Position numbers and translations under genes: made by a program. The notes under the pieces are model-generated. The model searched no databases. It had not been told where the DNA came from and worked only from the letters and a program-made list of their open reading frames with translations. Of a stretch of 64,000 nt of DNA, positions 36,704-45,433 are shown in pieces. This stretch comes from Rheinheimera sp. A13L (lineage in GTDB: Bacteria; Pseudomonadota; Gammaproteobacteria; Enterobacterales; Alteromonadaceae), in NCBI RefSeq assembly GCF_000217935.1, contig NZ_AFHI01000012.1, positions 1 to 64,000 of the forward strand, read 5' to 3'. Numbering within the stretch: position 1 is the first letter of the stretch; the number at the start of each line of letters is the position of its first letter.

Positions 36704-37387
36704 TTAATACAATAAATCGTTAAATACGCAGACGACTTCCTGCGTTATAGTTTCTTCAGCTGCAAACCGGGCTAAAACCAGAATTTTTGATTGAACCCCA
36801 TCTGCTACAAGGTAAAAATCATTATCAATATGAGCTAAAGATAACCGCCACGGGTCATCTGGCTTTTTCAGCTTAAGAATATCTTCAGACAACGAAAGCC
36901 TGACAGATTCATCATTAATGTCACTGATAGCATCCCAGACAAATTTGTCAGTCATCTTTTTCATTAAAGACTTATGATATGGGCTTTTGTATTTTTTATG
37001 CATTAAGCTAAATGCAACATCTTCACCAAGTGAATCAAGAATATACATTTTAGTTTCGATATGATACGGAGAGGTTATATCTAGCATGTGAATTAACTCA
37101 CTAAGCCCATCTCGATTTAGATCTGCTAAATACAGAGGAGTAATGATTCTATTATCACCAGATTTAAAAGATGCATATGCATATGGTACGGTTGACAATA
37201 GCTCCCCACGGTCCAGCCAACCATCTTTAACAAAGCTAGTCAGATATTTTTTGTAATAAGCACAACTGCTCCCATTTGTATAAATATCATCTTTTTGATT
37301 GCTATCTTTTAAACCATCAGCATTACTATGCATAGAAAGAAAAAAAACAAACACCATAACGGATGAAAAACACAATCGCCCAAACAT
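36704..37387 (-). CDS. secreted protein of unknown function (tandem copy B)
   Basis: 227 residues, paralogue of the gene at 35978-36661 and same length. Signal peptide MFGRLCFSSVMVFVFFLSMH, the same ADLNRDGLSELIHMLDITSP motif, and conserved Cys in GSSCAYYKKY and VVCVFNDLLY. Differences between copies cluster in residues 1-35, 69-102 and 125-132. Copy offset is 726 bp, so this is a direct tandem duplication. Function unknown. Confidence 0.75.
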   Translation of the reverse strand: MFGRLCFSSVMVFVFFLSMHSNADGLKDSNQKDDIYTNGSSCAYYKKYLTSFVKDGWLDRGELLSTVPYAYASFKSGDNRIITPLYLADLNRDGLSELIHMLDITSPYHIETKMYILDSLGEDVAFSLMHKKYKSPYHKSLMKKMTDKFVWDAISDINDESVRLSLSEDILKLKKPDDPWRLSLAHIDNDFYLVADGVQSKILVLARFAAEETITQEVVCVFNDLLY

Positions 37388-37450
37388 AGAAGCCCCTCTT
37401 AAACAGTTTATTTAAACCGCATTAACCAACAAACCCATCACATGAAACAT

Positions 37451-37969
37451 TTAGACATAAAAGCCTTCCTCGCCCCTTAAATCACACCTAATGGAACGGA
37501 CACAGAAGTAAACAATAAAAAACAGAATTGAAAAGTTACCTAACGCAACCCACTTTTCAGACTTGTAACCATTATTTGCCATGGAAACCCCATCATTTAA
37601 TTCAAGAATCACAACTCCATTTTGACGGATAAAAACAACTCGTTCTTCGGGTTCCTTTACGTATCCAGCTTCAAATAATTTCTCATGATCTAATGAAGGT
37701 TTATTATGGTAAAGACTGTAAGCCCAACCACCAGGAGAAACAGATATGGTGTCCCCCTCCAAATTATTAAGTTGATACTTCTGTCCCATGCCTTTATGGT
37801 TTGAGCCATATCGGGAAATAAAAAATTCATCATAAAACACATCTGACAAAATAATATCGGCACCAAAAATTTGGTTTTTGTATTTAAAAAAATGAGAGAA
37901 CGAATAAAATAAAAAAAACACAACTGCAAATAATAAAATTATTGAATCCCTGCTTAGATGCTTTTTCAT
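37451..37969 (-). CDS. membrane protein of unknown function
   Basis: 172 residues: a first membrane helix (IILLFAVVFFLFYSFSHFF, about residues 10-28), a ~110-residue extracytoplasmic part (QKYQLNNLEGDTISVSPGGW and VVFIRQNGVVILELNDGVSM), and a second helix near the C-terminus (FSILFFIVYFCVRSI). It lies upstream of the two secreted paralogues, same strand. Base composition is AT-richer than the neighbouring genes, which may point to a transferred small locus. Not recognised. Confidence 0.6.
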   Translation of the reverse strand: MKKHLSRDSIILLFAVVFFLFYSFSHFFKYKNQIFGADIILSDVFYDEFFISRYGSNHKGMGQKYQLNNLEGDTISVSPGGWAYSLYHNKPSLDHEKLFEAGYVKEPEERVVFIRQNGVVILELNDGVSMANNGYKSEKWVALGNFSILFFIVYFCVRSIRCDLRGEEGFYV

Positions 37970-38508
37970 TCACACATAACTCCATCTAATAGTTTTAGTC
38001 ATCCAATAAATCAGTTGTTATACCCATAACTGCAAGCAACCACCAGCTCAAACTAAAGACAAAGCCAGACATTAGCAGCCTTAGCTAAGCTTCCACGCGT
38101 CAAACAATAGCCCCAGAGGTTATTGCTCCTGCATTGTATTGACAACGGGATCTGCTGGCCAGGTTGTGAGGAAAATATCATAACAAGCCAAATTCTGCCT
38201 ACAGTTCAGAGCGCCGTTTATTTTTCAGGTTATTTTTTAACTCATCACCGGAAGAAATCTGCTCCTGCTTTATCAGTATCTTGACGAAAAATAAAATATG
38301 AGCAAGACCATCAGCTCATCAGCACAGCCCCCATCCCCAAAAAATTCCTCTGAATCAACACTCTTAGCCTCACAGCCCCTGTTGCAGCTTCCGGATTAAC
38401 AGGCGTGAAGGATCTGCTGTGTGCGGCTGCGCACACACTTGTCAGATTTGGCTGTGTATGGTGACGGTGAAGACTTGTGATCACAGTCATTGGAATGGCA
38501 AATGAATA

Positions 38509-38537
38509 AAACCAATACCTTATTGGTTTGTTTTTTT
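38509..38537 (+). terminator. intrinsic terminator inside the EPS operon leader
   Basis: AAACCAATA (38509-38517) pairs perfectly with TATTGGTTT (38521-38529), loop CCT, followed by G then seven T (38531-38537). It points towards the EPS genes and lies 60 nt before the first ATG, so it must be bypassed or lie behind a second promoter. A five-codon frame (ATG at 38495, MANE, TAA) ends exactly at the stem. Confidence 0.75.
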
Positions 38538-38550
38538 GCTACAGCAACTT

Positions 38551-38579
38551 CACCCTGAGACAGTCAACCTCTCAGGGTG
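38551..38579 (+). promoter_or_regulatory. hairpin before the first EPS gene
   Basis: CACCCTGAGA (38551-38560) pairs perfectly with TCTCAGGGTG (38570-38579), ending 17 nt before the ATG at 38597 and just before its AGGAT ribosome site. No T-run. May affect translation or RNA stability. Confidence 0.45.
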
Positions 38580-38596
38580 GTTAACAGGATGTAGCT

Positions 38597-39994
38597 ATGA
38601 ACACGCCCACAAGTTTTAAAACGGAAGACAGCGGTTTTGGCTTCCTGAACAGATTTTTAGACGTCATCGCTATAGGCGCGGCCTTATACCTGAGCCTGAA
38701 GTTATATGGCGAAGTCGTGACGACCAGTTACATTATGTTGTATTTCTCGGTCATGGCGGTTTATCTCTATACGGCGGAGTCGGTTCAGTTGTATCGCTCC
38801 TGGCGTATCAGCAGTGTGACCAGCAATATAGCTGTGGTCATGCTGTGTTTATTCGTCGCTTTTAGTTTGATGCAGCTTGTTACCTTTGGCTTAAAAAGTA
38901 CCGCAGACTATTCAAGAGTGGTGATAGTCGGCTGGTTTGCGTTGTCTTTTTGTTATACCTCAGTCTGGCGTATCGCTGCCAGGATCCTGAAAAACACCCT
39001 GCATAAAAATGGCTACAATCTGCGCCGTGTGGCAGTGATTGGTTGCACCGTTAATGCAAAACGCCTGATTGATGAAATGACCAACAGACCACAACTTGGC
39101 CTGCAATTCTGCAATGTGTACGACGACAGAGAACTGCACCGTCTGCCTGAATGCGGTAAAACCATCACGGGAAAGATTGATGAATGCGTCGAGTCCGCCC
39201 GCGAGGGAGCCTTCGATAAACTCTACATTACCTTACCTTTATCCGCAGATAAGCGCATTGCAGACATTATTCAGCGCCTGGGCGATACCACAGTCGATGT
39301 GCACATAGTGCCTGATTTCCTGCTGTATAACCTGATGCATGCCCGACTTAGCACTATAGGTGATGTCGAAACCTTAAGTGTATTTGAGTCGCCCTACTAT
39401 GGTGCCCATGACTGGTTAAAGCGATCTTTTGACGTCACAGTCAGCTTTATCGCTTTGTTAGTACTGGCCATTCCTATGCTGGCGATAGCAGTAGCCATCA
39501 AAATCACCAGCCGTGGTCCGGTGTTGTTTAAACAGGATCGTTACGGTTTGGATGGCAAAGCTATCCGGGTGTTCAAGTTTCGCAGCATGACAGTGCAGGA
39601 CAACGGAGCCCATGTGGTCCAGGCGACAAAAGGCGATGCCAGAATAACCCCTTTAGGCGCCATGCTACGCCGCACCTCACTGGACGAGTTACCGCAGTTT
39701 CTCAATGTACTCAGAGGTGAAATGTCTGTTGTAGGACCTCGCCCACACGCTGTTGCCCACAATGAGCAGTATCGAAAGCTGGTCGCCTTTTACATGCTCA
39801 GACACAAAGTGAAACCAGGTATTACCGGTTGGGCTCAAATCAATGGCTGGCGTGGTGAAACAGATTCATTAGAGAAGATGGAAAAGCGTGTGGAGTTTGA
39901 CCTGACGTATATCAAAAACTGGTCATTGTGGTGGGATACGAAAATTGTATTTTTAACCTTTTTCCGCGGCTTTACAGGAAAGAACGTTTACTAA
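38597..39994 (+). CDS. undecaprenyl-phosphate sugar phosphotransferase (WcaJ-like)
   Basis: Polyprenyl glycosylphosphotransferase, 465 residues, initiating EPS repeat units by moving a hexose-1-phosphate (probably glucose) to undecaprenyl phosphate. N-terminal membrane helices (about residues 15-125), a Rossmann-like central domain (VAVIGCTVNAKRLIDEMTNR), another helix (VSFIALLVLAIPMLAIAVAI) and the catalytic domain FKQDRYGLDGKAIRVFKFRS, LRRTSLDELPQFLNVLRGEM, SVVGPRPHAVAHNEQY and VKPGITGWAQINGWRGETD. First gene of the plus-strand EPS unit. Confidence 0.93.
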   Translation: MNTPTSFKTEDSGFGFLNRFLDVIAIGAALYLSLKLYGEVVTTSYIMLYFSVMAVYLYTAESVQLYRSWRISSVTSNIAVVMLCLFVAFSLMQLVTFGLKSTADYSRVVIVGWFALSFCYTSVWRIAARILKNTLHKNGYNLRRVAVIGCTVNAKRLIDEMTNRPQLGLQFCNVYDDRELHRLPECGKTITGKIDECVESAREGAFDKLYITLPLSADKRIADIIQRLGDTTVDVHIVPDFLLYNLMHARLSTIGDVETLSVFESPYYGAHDWLKRSFDVTVSFIALLVLAIPMLAIAVAIKITSRGPVLFKQDRYGLDGKAIRVFKFRSMTVQDNGAHVVQATKGDARITPLGAMLRRTSLDELPQFLNVLRGEMSVVGPRPHAVAHNEQYRKLVAFYMLRHKVKPGITGWAQINGWRGETDSLEKMEKRVEFDLTYIKNWSLWWDTKIVFLTFFRGFTGKNVY

Positions 39995-40004
39995 AGGATC
40001 AATC

Positions 40005-41186
40005 ATGAAATCAAGGTTAACTATGATGACAGTACTGGCATGCGCCAGTATTGACGCATTTGCAGTCGATCCTCAGTCTATTCAGACAGAGTCGGGCTTC
40101 GATATTACACCGCTTCTGAGCAGTGGCTTAAAATACGATAACAATATCGCCAGCAGCAGTAGTAACGAAACCGAGAGCTGGATTTTCACCCTGACCCCTT
40201 CAGTCAGGGCTGTTCTGGACGATGGCGTCAGCAAAACAGAACTCAGCGCCGCGGCCTTTAACGGCACTTATTTTGACAGCAGCGGCGATAATTTCACCGA
40301 CGTCTTGCTAGGCGGCCTGTTTGACACCAGTTTGTCTGAACAAGGCAAACTAAACCTTAAAGCAGACTTAGTCTGGGGCCATGAAGACAGAGGCACAGGT
40401 ATTACGGAAGGCCTGAATACAGATCAGGACCAGCCTACCCGCTTTAACACCCAAACTGTCTCTGGTTATTATGAATACGGCAGCACCATGGCTCCGGCCC
40501 GGCTGCGTTTCGGCACCAAATACTACAACAAAGAATATATGAACCAACACGAAGTGACGCAGTACCGTGACTACGACTCGCTGCTTGGTGGTATTAACTT
40601 TTATTACGACACCCAATCTGGCACCACCGCAGTTTTTCAGAGCAGTGTTGAGGATATCAGTTACGACTTAATTGACCCACAAGCGACACGCGACAGCAAA
40701 GATAGCCATGTCAAAGTGGGTGCCGAATGGCAAATCACCTCCATCACCTCGGGTGACATCAAAATTGGTTATCAGAATAAGAAATTTGATGACAGCAGCC
40801 GGGAAGACTTCAGCGGTTTAGCCTGGGCAATGAATGTGAACTGGTCACCCTTTAGCTACAGCCATTTTAACCTTGGTACGGGTCGCAGAGCCAAAGATCC
40901 GTTGCAAGACGGAGATTACGTCAAGGAAACCACCTACCAACTGGGGTGGACCCATAACTGGACAGAGTCCGTTCAAACCCAGCTGAACTACAACAGAATG
41001 GAAGAAGACTATGTCGGCGTCAGCCGCGAAGATGAAGGTGATGCTTATACGGCCAGCGTCAAATATGCGTTTCGCCGCTTTATTGATGTCACATTTTTTA
41101 CCACTATGACAGACAAAACCTCCTCTGTTCCGGGTATCGAATTTGATCGCAACATCACAGGCATTAGCTTCAACTTTTCGCTTTAA
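40005..41186 (+). CDS. outer-membrane beta-barrel protein, probable EPS exporter partner
   Basis: 393 residues with a signal peptide (MKSRLTMMTVLACASIDAFA). The rest is alternating amphipathic strands with frequent aromatic ends (GVSKTELSAAAFNGTYF, ARLRFGTKYYNKEY, GDIKIGYQNKKF, YQLGWTHNWTESVQTQLNYN) and ends NITGISFNFSL with a C-terminal Phe-Ser-Leu strand, as in barrel proteins. Strand count looks compatible with 16-18. Because the adjacent OPX protein is short, this barrel may be the actual outer-membrane channel (Wzp-like); this is inference. Confidence 0.8.
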   Translation: MKSRLTMMTVLACASIDAFAVDPQSIQTESGFDITPLLSSGLKYDNNIASSSSNETESWIFTLTPSVRAVLDDGVSKTELSAAAFNGTYFDSSGDNFTDVLLGGLFDTSLSEQGKLNLKADLVWGHEDRGTGITEGLNTDQDQPTRFNTQTVSGYYEYGSTMAPARLRFGTKYYNKEYMNQHEVTQYRDYDSLLGGINFYYDTQSGTTAVFQSSVEDISYDLIDPQATRDSKDSHVKVGAEWQITSITSGDIKIGYQNKKFDDSSREDFSGLAWAMNVNWSPFSYSHFNLGTGRRAKDPLQDGDYVKETTYQLGWTHNWTESVQTQLNYNRMEEDYVGVSREDEGDAYTASVKYAFRRFIDVTFFTTMTDKTSSVPGIEFDRNITGISFNFSL

Positions 41187-41210
41187 CTTAATTTATTACG
41201 GGCTAAATTC

Positions 41211-41738
41211 ATGCAACAACTCGCATCATTGCTGGTTACTTTGTGTCTGAGCTTCTCGTCCTGGCTTTATGCCCAGGATGATGTGGCGTATCTGTTAGGT
41301 CCTGGCGACAAAATTATTATCCAGGTCTACGGTGAAGAAGAACTCAAAATAGAAACACAGCTAACCGACAGCGGTAAAATCAACTACCCCTTTCTTGGTG
41401 AAATAGCCGCTAAAGGCCTGACCATCAAACAGCTGGAAAACCGTATTTACACTGGCTTAAAAGGCGATTTTTTTATTGAACCTAATGTCTTTGTTGGCAT
41501 GGTGGAATACAGGCCATTTTTTATTCATGGCGAAGTCAAAGTACCGGGAGGATTCCCTTACAAACCTGGTATGACAGTCAATCAGGCTGTGGCTTTGGCT
41601 GGAGGCCTGACAGAGAGGGCCTCAAAGGAGAAAATATTTATTACCCGTGAAGCCAGTAAAAACCAGCAACAAAACGCCACCCTGAACACTAAAGTGAATG
41701 CAGGCGATACCATTACCATCGATCAGAGATTCTTTTAA
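41211..41738 (+). CDS. periplasmic polysaccharide export protein (short OPX, Wza-like)
   Basis: 175 residues: signal peptide (MQQLASLLVTLCLSFSSWLYAQ, no lipobox Cys), then a Poly_export domain (YLLGPGDKIIIQVYGEEELK, SGKINYPFLGEIAAKGLTIK) and one SLBB domain (FFIHGEVKVPGGFPYKPGMT, VNQAVALAGGLTERA). It lacks further SLBB domains and the C-terminal amphipathic helix that lets Wza cross the outer membrane, so it should work with the neighbouring barrel. Its stop base is shared with the next ATG. Confidence 0.9.
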   Translation: MQQLASLLVTLCLSFSSWLYAQDDVAYLLGPGDKIIIQVYGEEELKIETQLTDSGKINYPFLGEIAAKGLTIKQLENRIYTGLKGDFFIEPNVFVGMVEYRPFFIHGEVKVPGGFPYKPGMTVNQAVALAGGLTERASKEKIFITREASKNQQQNATLNTKVNAGDTITIDQRFF

Positions 41739-43927
41739 TGACCGCCTTAACGGATTTAACGGGCTCCCCCCAGCAGACTGTGCTTGATCTGCGAAAATAC
41801 ATTTCCATCATCAATATGAATAAATGGCGCATTCTGAGCATGGCTGTGCTTGTCAGTATTCTGGCTGTGCTGGTGGTGCTGAATATCCAATCCAGATATG
41901 CCTCCACTGCCACTTTACTGATAGAAAGCCAGCAAGCAAAAGCTGTGTCTATTGAAGAAATTTATGGCATGAATTCCAGCCAGCAAGAGTATTACCTGAC
42001 TCAGTTTGCCATACTAAAATCGCGATCCATAGCTGAAGCAGTGGTAGATACGCTGAAATTAAAAGACCACCCTGATTTCGCAGTTAAGCCAGGCTTGGTC
42101 AGCACACTGAAAGAAATGTTGCCTTTTATCCCGGTAAAAGACACTGAATTCACTGCAGAACAAATGGAGTTTCGAGCCAGAGAAAAGCTGATCACTGAAT
42201 TTCAACAGCGTTTACATATCAGCCCTATTGCAAAAACCCAGCTGGTACAAATCAGCTTTACCACCTTTTCAGCAGAGCTGGCCTCGCAGGTCGCCAATGC
42301 AGTCGGAGAAGCGTATATCCATAGCCAGCTTGAAGCTAAACTCGGCATTACCCGCAGAGCATCCACCTGGCTTGGAAGTCGTTTAGCCGAGTTACGTATC
42401 CAATTGGACGAATCAGAAGCGCAACTGCAAGCCTATCGTGAAAAAGAAGGCCTGATTGATGTCGAAGGTGTACGTGGTTTAGGCGCAAAAGAGCTGGCAA
42501 GGTTGTCGGATGAATTAACCGAAGCCCGCTCACGCAAAGCTCAGATTGACGGCTTTATCCGGGTGATACGCCAGTATGGCATCAACAATATGGAACAACT
42601 GGAAAGTCTGCCGGAAATTACCGCGCATAAAGGCGTACAGGATGTAAAAACCCAGCTGGTGCTGACAGAACGCAGGGTATCAGAGCTGTCAAAAATTTAT
42701 GGTCCCAGACACCCCAAACTGATGGCGGCCCAAAGTGAACTGACAGCGGTGCAGGACAATCTGCATGGCCAGATCAGAAAGCTGATTGCAGGTATTGAAA
42801 ATGAAGCCCGCTCTGTTGAGGAGAATGTCAGCTCGCTGGATTCAGAACTGTCAAAAGCCAAACTTCAGTATCAGGATGTGAGCTTAAAAGAAACCTCCTA
42901 CCAGCGGCTGGAGCGTGAAGTCTTAACCAATCGCCAGCTGTATGAAACCTTTTTAGCAAGGCAAAAAGAAACCCAGGTGACCAGTGACTTTAATTCAGCT
43001 ATTGCCCGTTTTACCGATCTGGCTGTGACAGCAACAGAACCGGTAGCGCCCAAACGCAAGCTGATCCTGATGCTGGTTTTTATCGCCACTGTAGGTTTTG
43101 GCATACTGGTGGCTTTTGCTCTGGATGCGTTAAATGACACCATCAAATCGCCTTATGATGTAGAAAACCATTTAGGCCAGCGCGCTTTGGGTTTTATGCC
43201 TGAACTTTCACATAAAAAGCATCAGGATTTGCCTTTATACAGTTTCTTTGCCGAGCAGCAAAAACAATATGCCGAAGCAGTTCGCAGTATCAGAACCAGT
43301 CTGACGCTGTTGTCTTTAGATAAGCCCATGAAGTTAATAGAGCTAACCTCTTCAGTGCCCGCCGAAGGCAAGTCTACTGTGGCTGTTAATTTAGCTTTTG
43401 CTTTTGGCCAGATGGAAAAAGTCCTGCTGATTGACGCAGATATGCGCCGGCCTTCGCTGGCCAAACGATTTGGCTTACCGGCCTATCAGCCAGGTCTTGC
43501 CAATTTAATTGCCGGTCGTGAACAACTTGAGGATTGTATTGTACTGGACGAAAAATCAGGGATCAGTCTATTGCCAGCCGGTAACGTGCCACCCAATCCA
43601 CTGGAGCTGTTGTCCTCTCCCCGCTTTGCTGAACTGTTAAAACAGCTGGCACAAGGCTACGACAGAATTATTATTGATACACCCCCTGTGCAGGCGGTGA
43701 GCGACGCCTTATTGATTGCCAAACAGGTGGATGCGGTGGTCTATGTGGTCGCCGCCGATCAAACCCGTGGCACTGCAGTACAAAGCGGCATAGCCAAGCT
43801 GCTGCAAACCGAAAACAACTTTTCTGGTGTGATACTGAACAAAATCAATATGAAAAAAATGACGCAAACTTATGGCGATTACAGTCATTACGGCTACGAG
43901 CACTACCATAGCAATGAGACAAGTTAA
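41738..43927 (+). CDS. polysaccharide co-polymerase / BY-kinase (Wzc-like)
   Basis: 729 residues. Wzz domain: a first membrane helix (RILSMAVLVSILAVLVVLNI, about residues 30-49), a long periplasmic coiled-coil part (about 190-400) and a second helix (LILMLVFIATVGFGILVAFA, about 440-460). Cytoplasmic tyrosine kinase: Walker A SSVPAEGKSTVAVNLAFAFG (about 538-557), A' LLIDADMRRPSLAKRF, Walker B IIIDTPP. The C-terminal tail has a Tyr cluster (YGDYSHYGYEHYHS) for autophosphorylation. Controls chain length together with the phosphatase encoded next. Confidence 0.95.
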   Translation: MTALTDLTGSPQQTVLDLRKYISIINMNKWRILSMAVLVSILAVLVVLNIQSRYASTATLLIESQQAKAVSIEEIYGMNSSQQEYYLTQFAILKSRSIAEAVVDTLKLKDHPDFAVKPGLVSTLKEMLPFIPVKDTEFTAEQMEFRAREKLITEFQQRLHISPIAKTQLVQISFTTFSAELASQVANAVGEAYIHSQLEAKLGITRRASTWLGSRLAELRIQLDESEAQLQAYREKEGLIDVEGVRGLGAKELARLSDELTEARSRKAQIDGFIRVIRQYGINNMEQLESLPEITAHKGVQDVKTQLVLTERRVSELSKIYGPRHPKLMAAQSELTAVQDNLHGQIRKLIAGIENEARSVEENVSSLDSELSKAKLQYQDVSLKETSYQRLEREVLTNRQLYETFLARQKETQVTSDFNSAIARFTDLAVTATEPVAPKRKLILMLVFIATVGFGILVAFALDALNDTIKSPYDVENHLGQRALGFMPELSHKKHQDLPLYSFFAEQQKQYAEAVRSIRTSLTLLSLDKPMKLIELTSSVPAEGKSTVAVNLAFAFGQMEKVLLIDADMRRPSLAKRFGLPAYQPGLANLIAGREQLEDCIVLDEKSGISLLPAGNVPPNPLELLSSPRFAELLKQLAQGYDRIIIDTPPVQAVSDALLIAKQVDAVVYVVAADQTRGTAVQSGIAKLLQTENNFSGVILNKINMKKMTQTYGDYSHYGYEHYHSNETS

Positions 43928-44667
43928 TGTATGACCTGCATTGTCATTTACTACCAGGGCTGGATGACGGTGCCCAAACCGCAGCAGAGGCACTTTGCCT
44001 GCTGCGGCTGGCTCAGCACAATGGCATCAGCCATATGGTGATGACACCTCATATCAACCCTGGTCATTTTGACAACACCAAAGCGACGATCCATCAGGGC
44101 CTGGTTGAGTTACAACAACTGGCCAGAGATCATCAGCTGCCAATGCAACTGGCCGCCGCTGCAGAAGTGCGTTTATGTACAGAGCTGCCGGCCTGGGTGG
44201 AAGCCGAGGCCTTACCTTATCTGGGCGAATATCAGGGCTATAAGGTGTTGCTGCTTGAGTTTCCGCACAGCCATATACCTACAGGCACGGATCGCTTAGT
44301 GAAATGGTTAGTGGCTAAAAATGTACTGCCGATGATCGCTCATCCGGAGCGGAACAGGGAAATACAAACAGATCTGAACAAATTGCTGCCCTTTCGGCGT
44401 TTGGGCTGTTTACTACAGTTAACCGCCAGCTCAGTGCTGGGTGATATGGGAGAACGTAGTCAGCAGACTGCGTTTGAGCTGCTGAGTCAAAAGGCATTTC
44501 ATATAGTGGCTACCGACAGTCACAATCAGCACCGCCGCCCCCCTAAGCTGGCTGAAGCCCGGGACCTTATCGCCTCACTTTTTGGTGATGACTACGCCCG
44601 GCAATTGGTGATTGAAAACCCTAAAGCAATCAGCCAGATCCATTTTAGTGAAGAGTCTTATGCCTGA
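43927..44667 (+). CDS. PHP-type tyrosine-protein phosphatase (CpsB/YwqE-like)
   Basis: 246 residues, metal-dependent phosphatase that resets the BY-kinase. Metal-ligand motifs YDLHCHLLPGLDDGAQT at the start, MVMTPHINPGHF, AAAEVRLCTELP, LPMIAHPERNREI and IVATDSHNQHRRPP. Abuts the kinase gene (one-base overlap). Confidence 0.93.
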   Translation: MYDLHCHLLPGLDDGAQTAAEALCLLRLAQHNGISHMVMTPHINPGHFDNTKATIHQGLVELQQLARDHQLPMQLAAAAEVRLCTELPAWVEAEALPYLGEYQGYKVLLLEFPHSHIPTGTDRLVKWLVAKNVLPMIAHPERNREIQTDLNKLLPFRRLGCLLQLTASSVLGDMGERSQQTAFELLSQKAFHIVATDSHNQHRRPPKLAEARDLIASLFGDDYARQLVIENPKAISQIHFSEESYA

Positions 44668-45433
44668 ATCTGATCTCTTACCCGACGACAGGCTAAAAGC
44701 TCCGGGTTTTGGCAGCACGATAAGCCGCGCTTTTGCTCTGCCTGCCCTGCTGTTGCTCGCCGCTTGCGTCTGGCATATAGCTCCGACAGGACTTGCCAGT
44801 GTCTGGTATTTTAAAGCCAATAACGCCATAGAGCTTTGGTCAAAGCAACCGGTTTTATTGAGTTTGGATAGCTGGCAGCACGCAAGCAGTGCTATCGATC
44901 AGGCCATCCGGCTGCACCCAAAACACCCGCATTATTTGTTAACCAAAGCAAAAATCAATGAATGGGGCTGGTATGCAGGTTTTATGACAGGCAAAGAGCT
45001 GGAAGCGACTGAGCAGTTTTATCTGGCGGCCATCCACACCAGGCCCAACTGGCCCAATGCTTACGCAGATTATGCTTATTATCTGGCGGTGACCCAGTTT
45101 CGGCTCACTGAAGCTTTTGAGCAATTAAAGCTGGCGAAACGTTACGGTCCTTATATGCCGGAAACCTTGTTACGTCAGTTAGCTGTCGGATTTTTACGTT
45201 GGGACACCCTGAACCCAACGCAAAAAACAGACACTCTTCAGGCCTTAAAAGCAGTAGTGCTGACAGGCTACCCTTTGCATAGCAAAGCCCGAGTCATAGT
45301 CAAAGAGGCAAAACAACAGCTGGCAGCTTGCATTTATCTGACCGCCCATAAAAACGACTTTCCGGCGGATATTCAACAACGCATCCAAAAAGATTTTTGT
45401 CTTAAAGGTGCAGAATCAACGCAGGCACTTTAG
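44660..45433 (+). CDS. VpsP-like polysaccharide biosynthesis protein (TPR-like)
   Basis: 257 residues. One N-terminal membrane helix (AFALPALLLLAACVWHIAPT), then helical TPR-like repeats (DSWQHASSAIDQAIRLHPKH, YLLTKAKINEWGWYAGFMTG, WPNAYADYAYYLAVTQFRLT). This is the pattern of VpsP-type proteins of Vibrio-like EPS clusters. GAAGAG lies 4 nt before the ATG, which is within the previous gene (8-nt overlap). Its 3' end overlaps the converging manB-like gene by 32 nt. Role in EPS assembly unknown. Confidence 0.75.
   Translation: MPESDLLPDDRLKAPGFGSTISRAFALPALLLLAACVWHIAPTGLASVWYFKANNAIELWSKQPVLLSLDSWQHASSAIDQAIRLHPKHPHYLLTKAKINEWGWYAGFMTGKELEATEQFYLAAIHTRPNWPNAYADYAYYLAVTQFRLTEAFEQLKLAKRYGPYMPETLLRQLAVGFLRWDTLNPTQKTDTLQALKAVVLTGYPLHSKARVIVKEAKQQLAACIYLTAHKNDFPADIQQRIQKDFCLKGAESTQAL

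Larger units (their letters stand above)
37970..38596 (+). promoter_or_regulatory. 627-bp leader/control region of the EPS operon
   Basis: No protein-coding frame of note. It contains a perfect palindrome TGTGATCACA near 38476-38485, a hairpin TGTGTGCG/CGCACACA (38418-38437), the strong terminator at 38509-38537 and the hairpin at 38551-38579. I could not place a convincing sigma-70 promoter; an activator-dependent promoter is possible. No GEMM-type c-di-GMP riboswitch was recognised. Confidence 0.5.
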
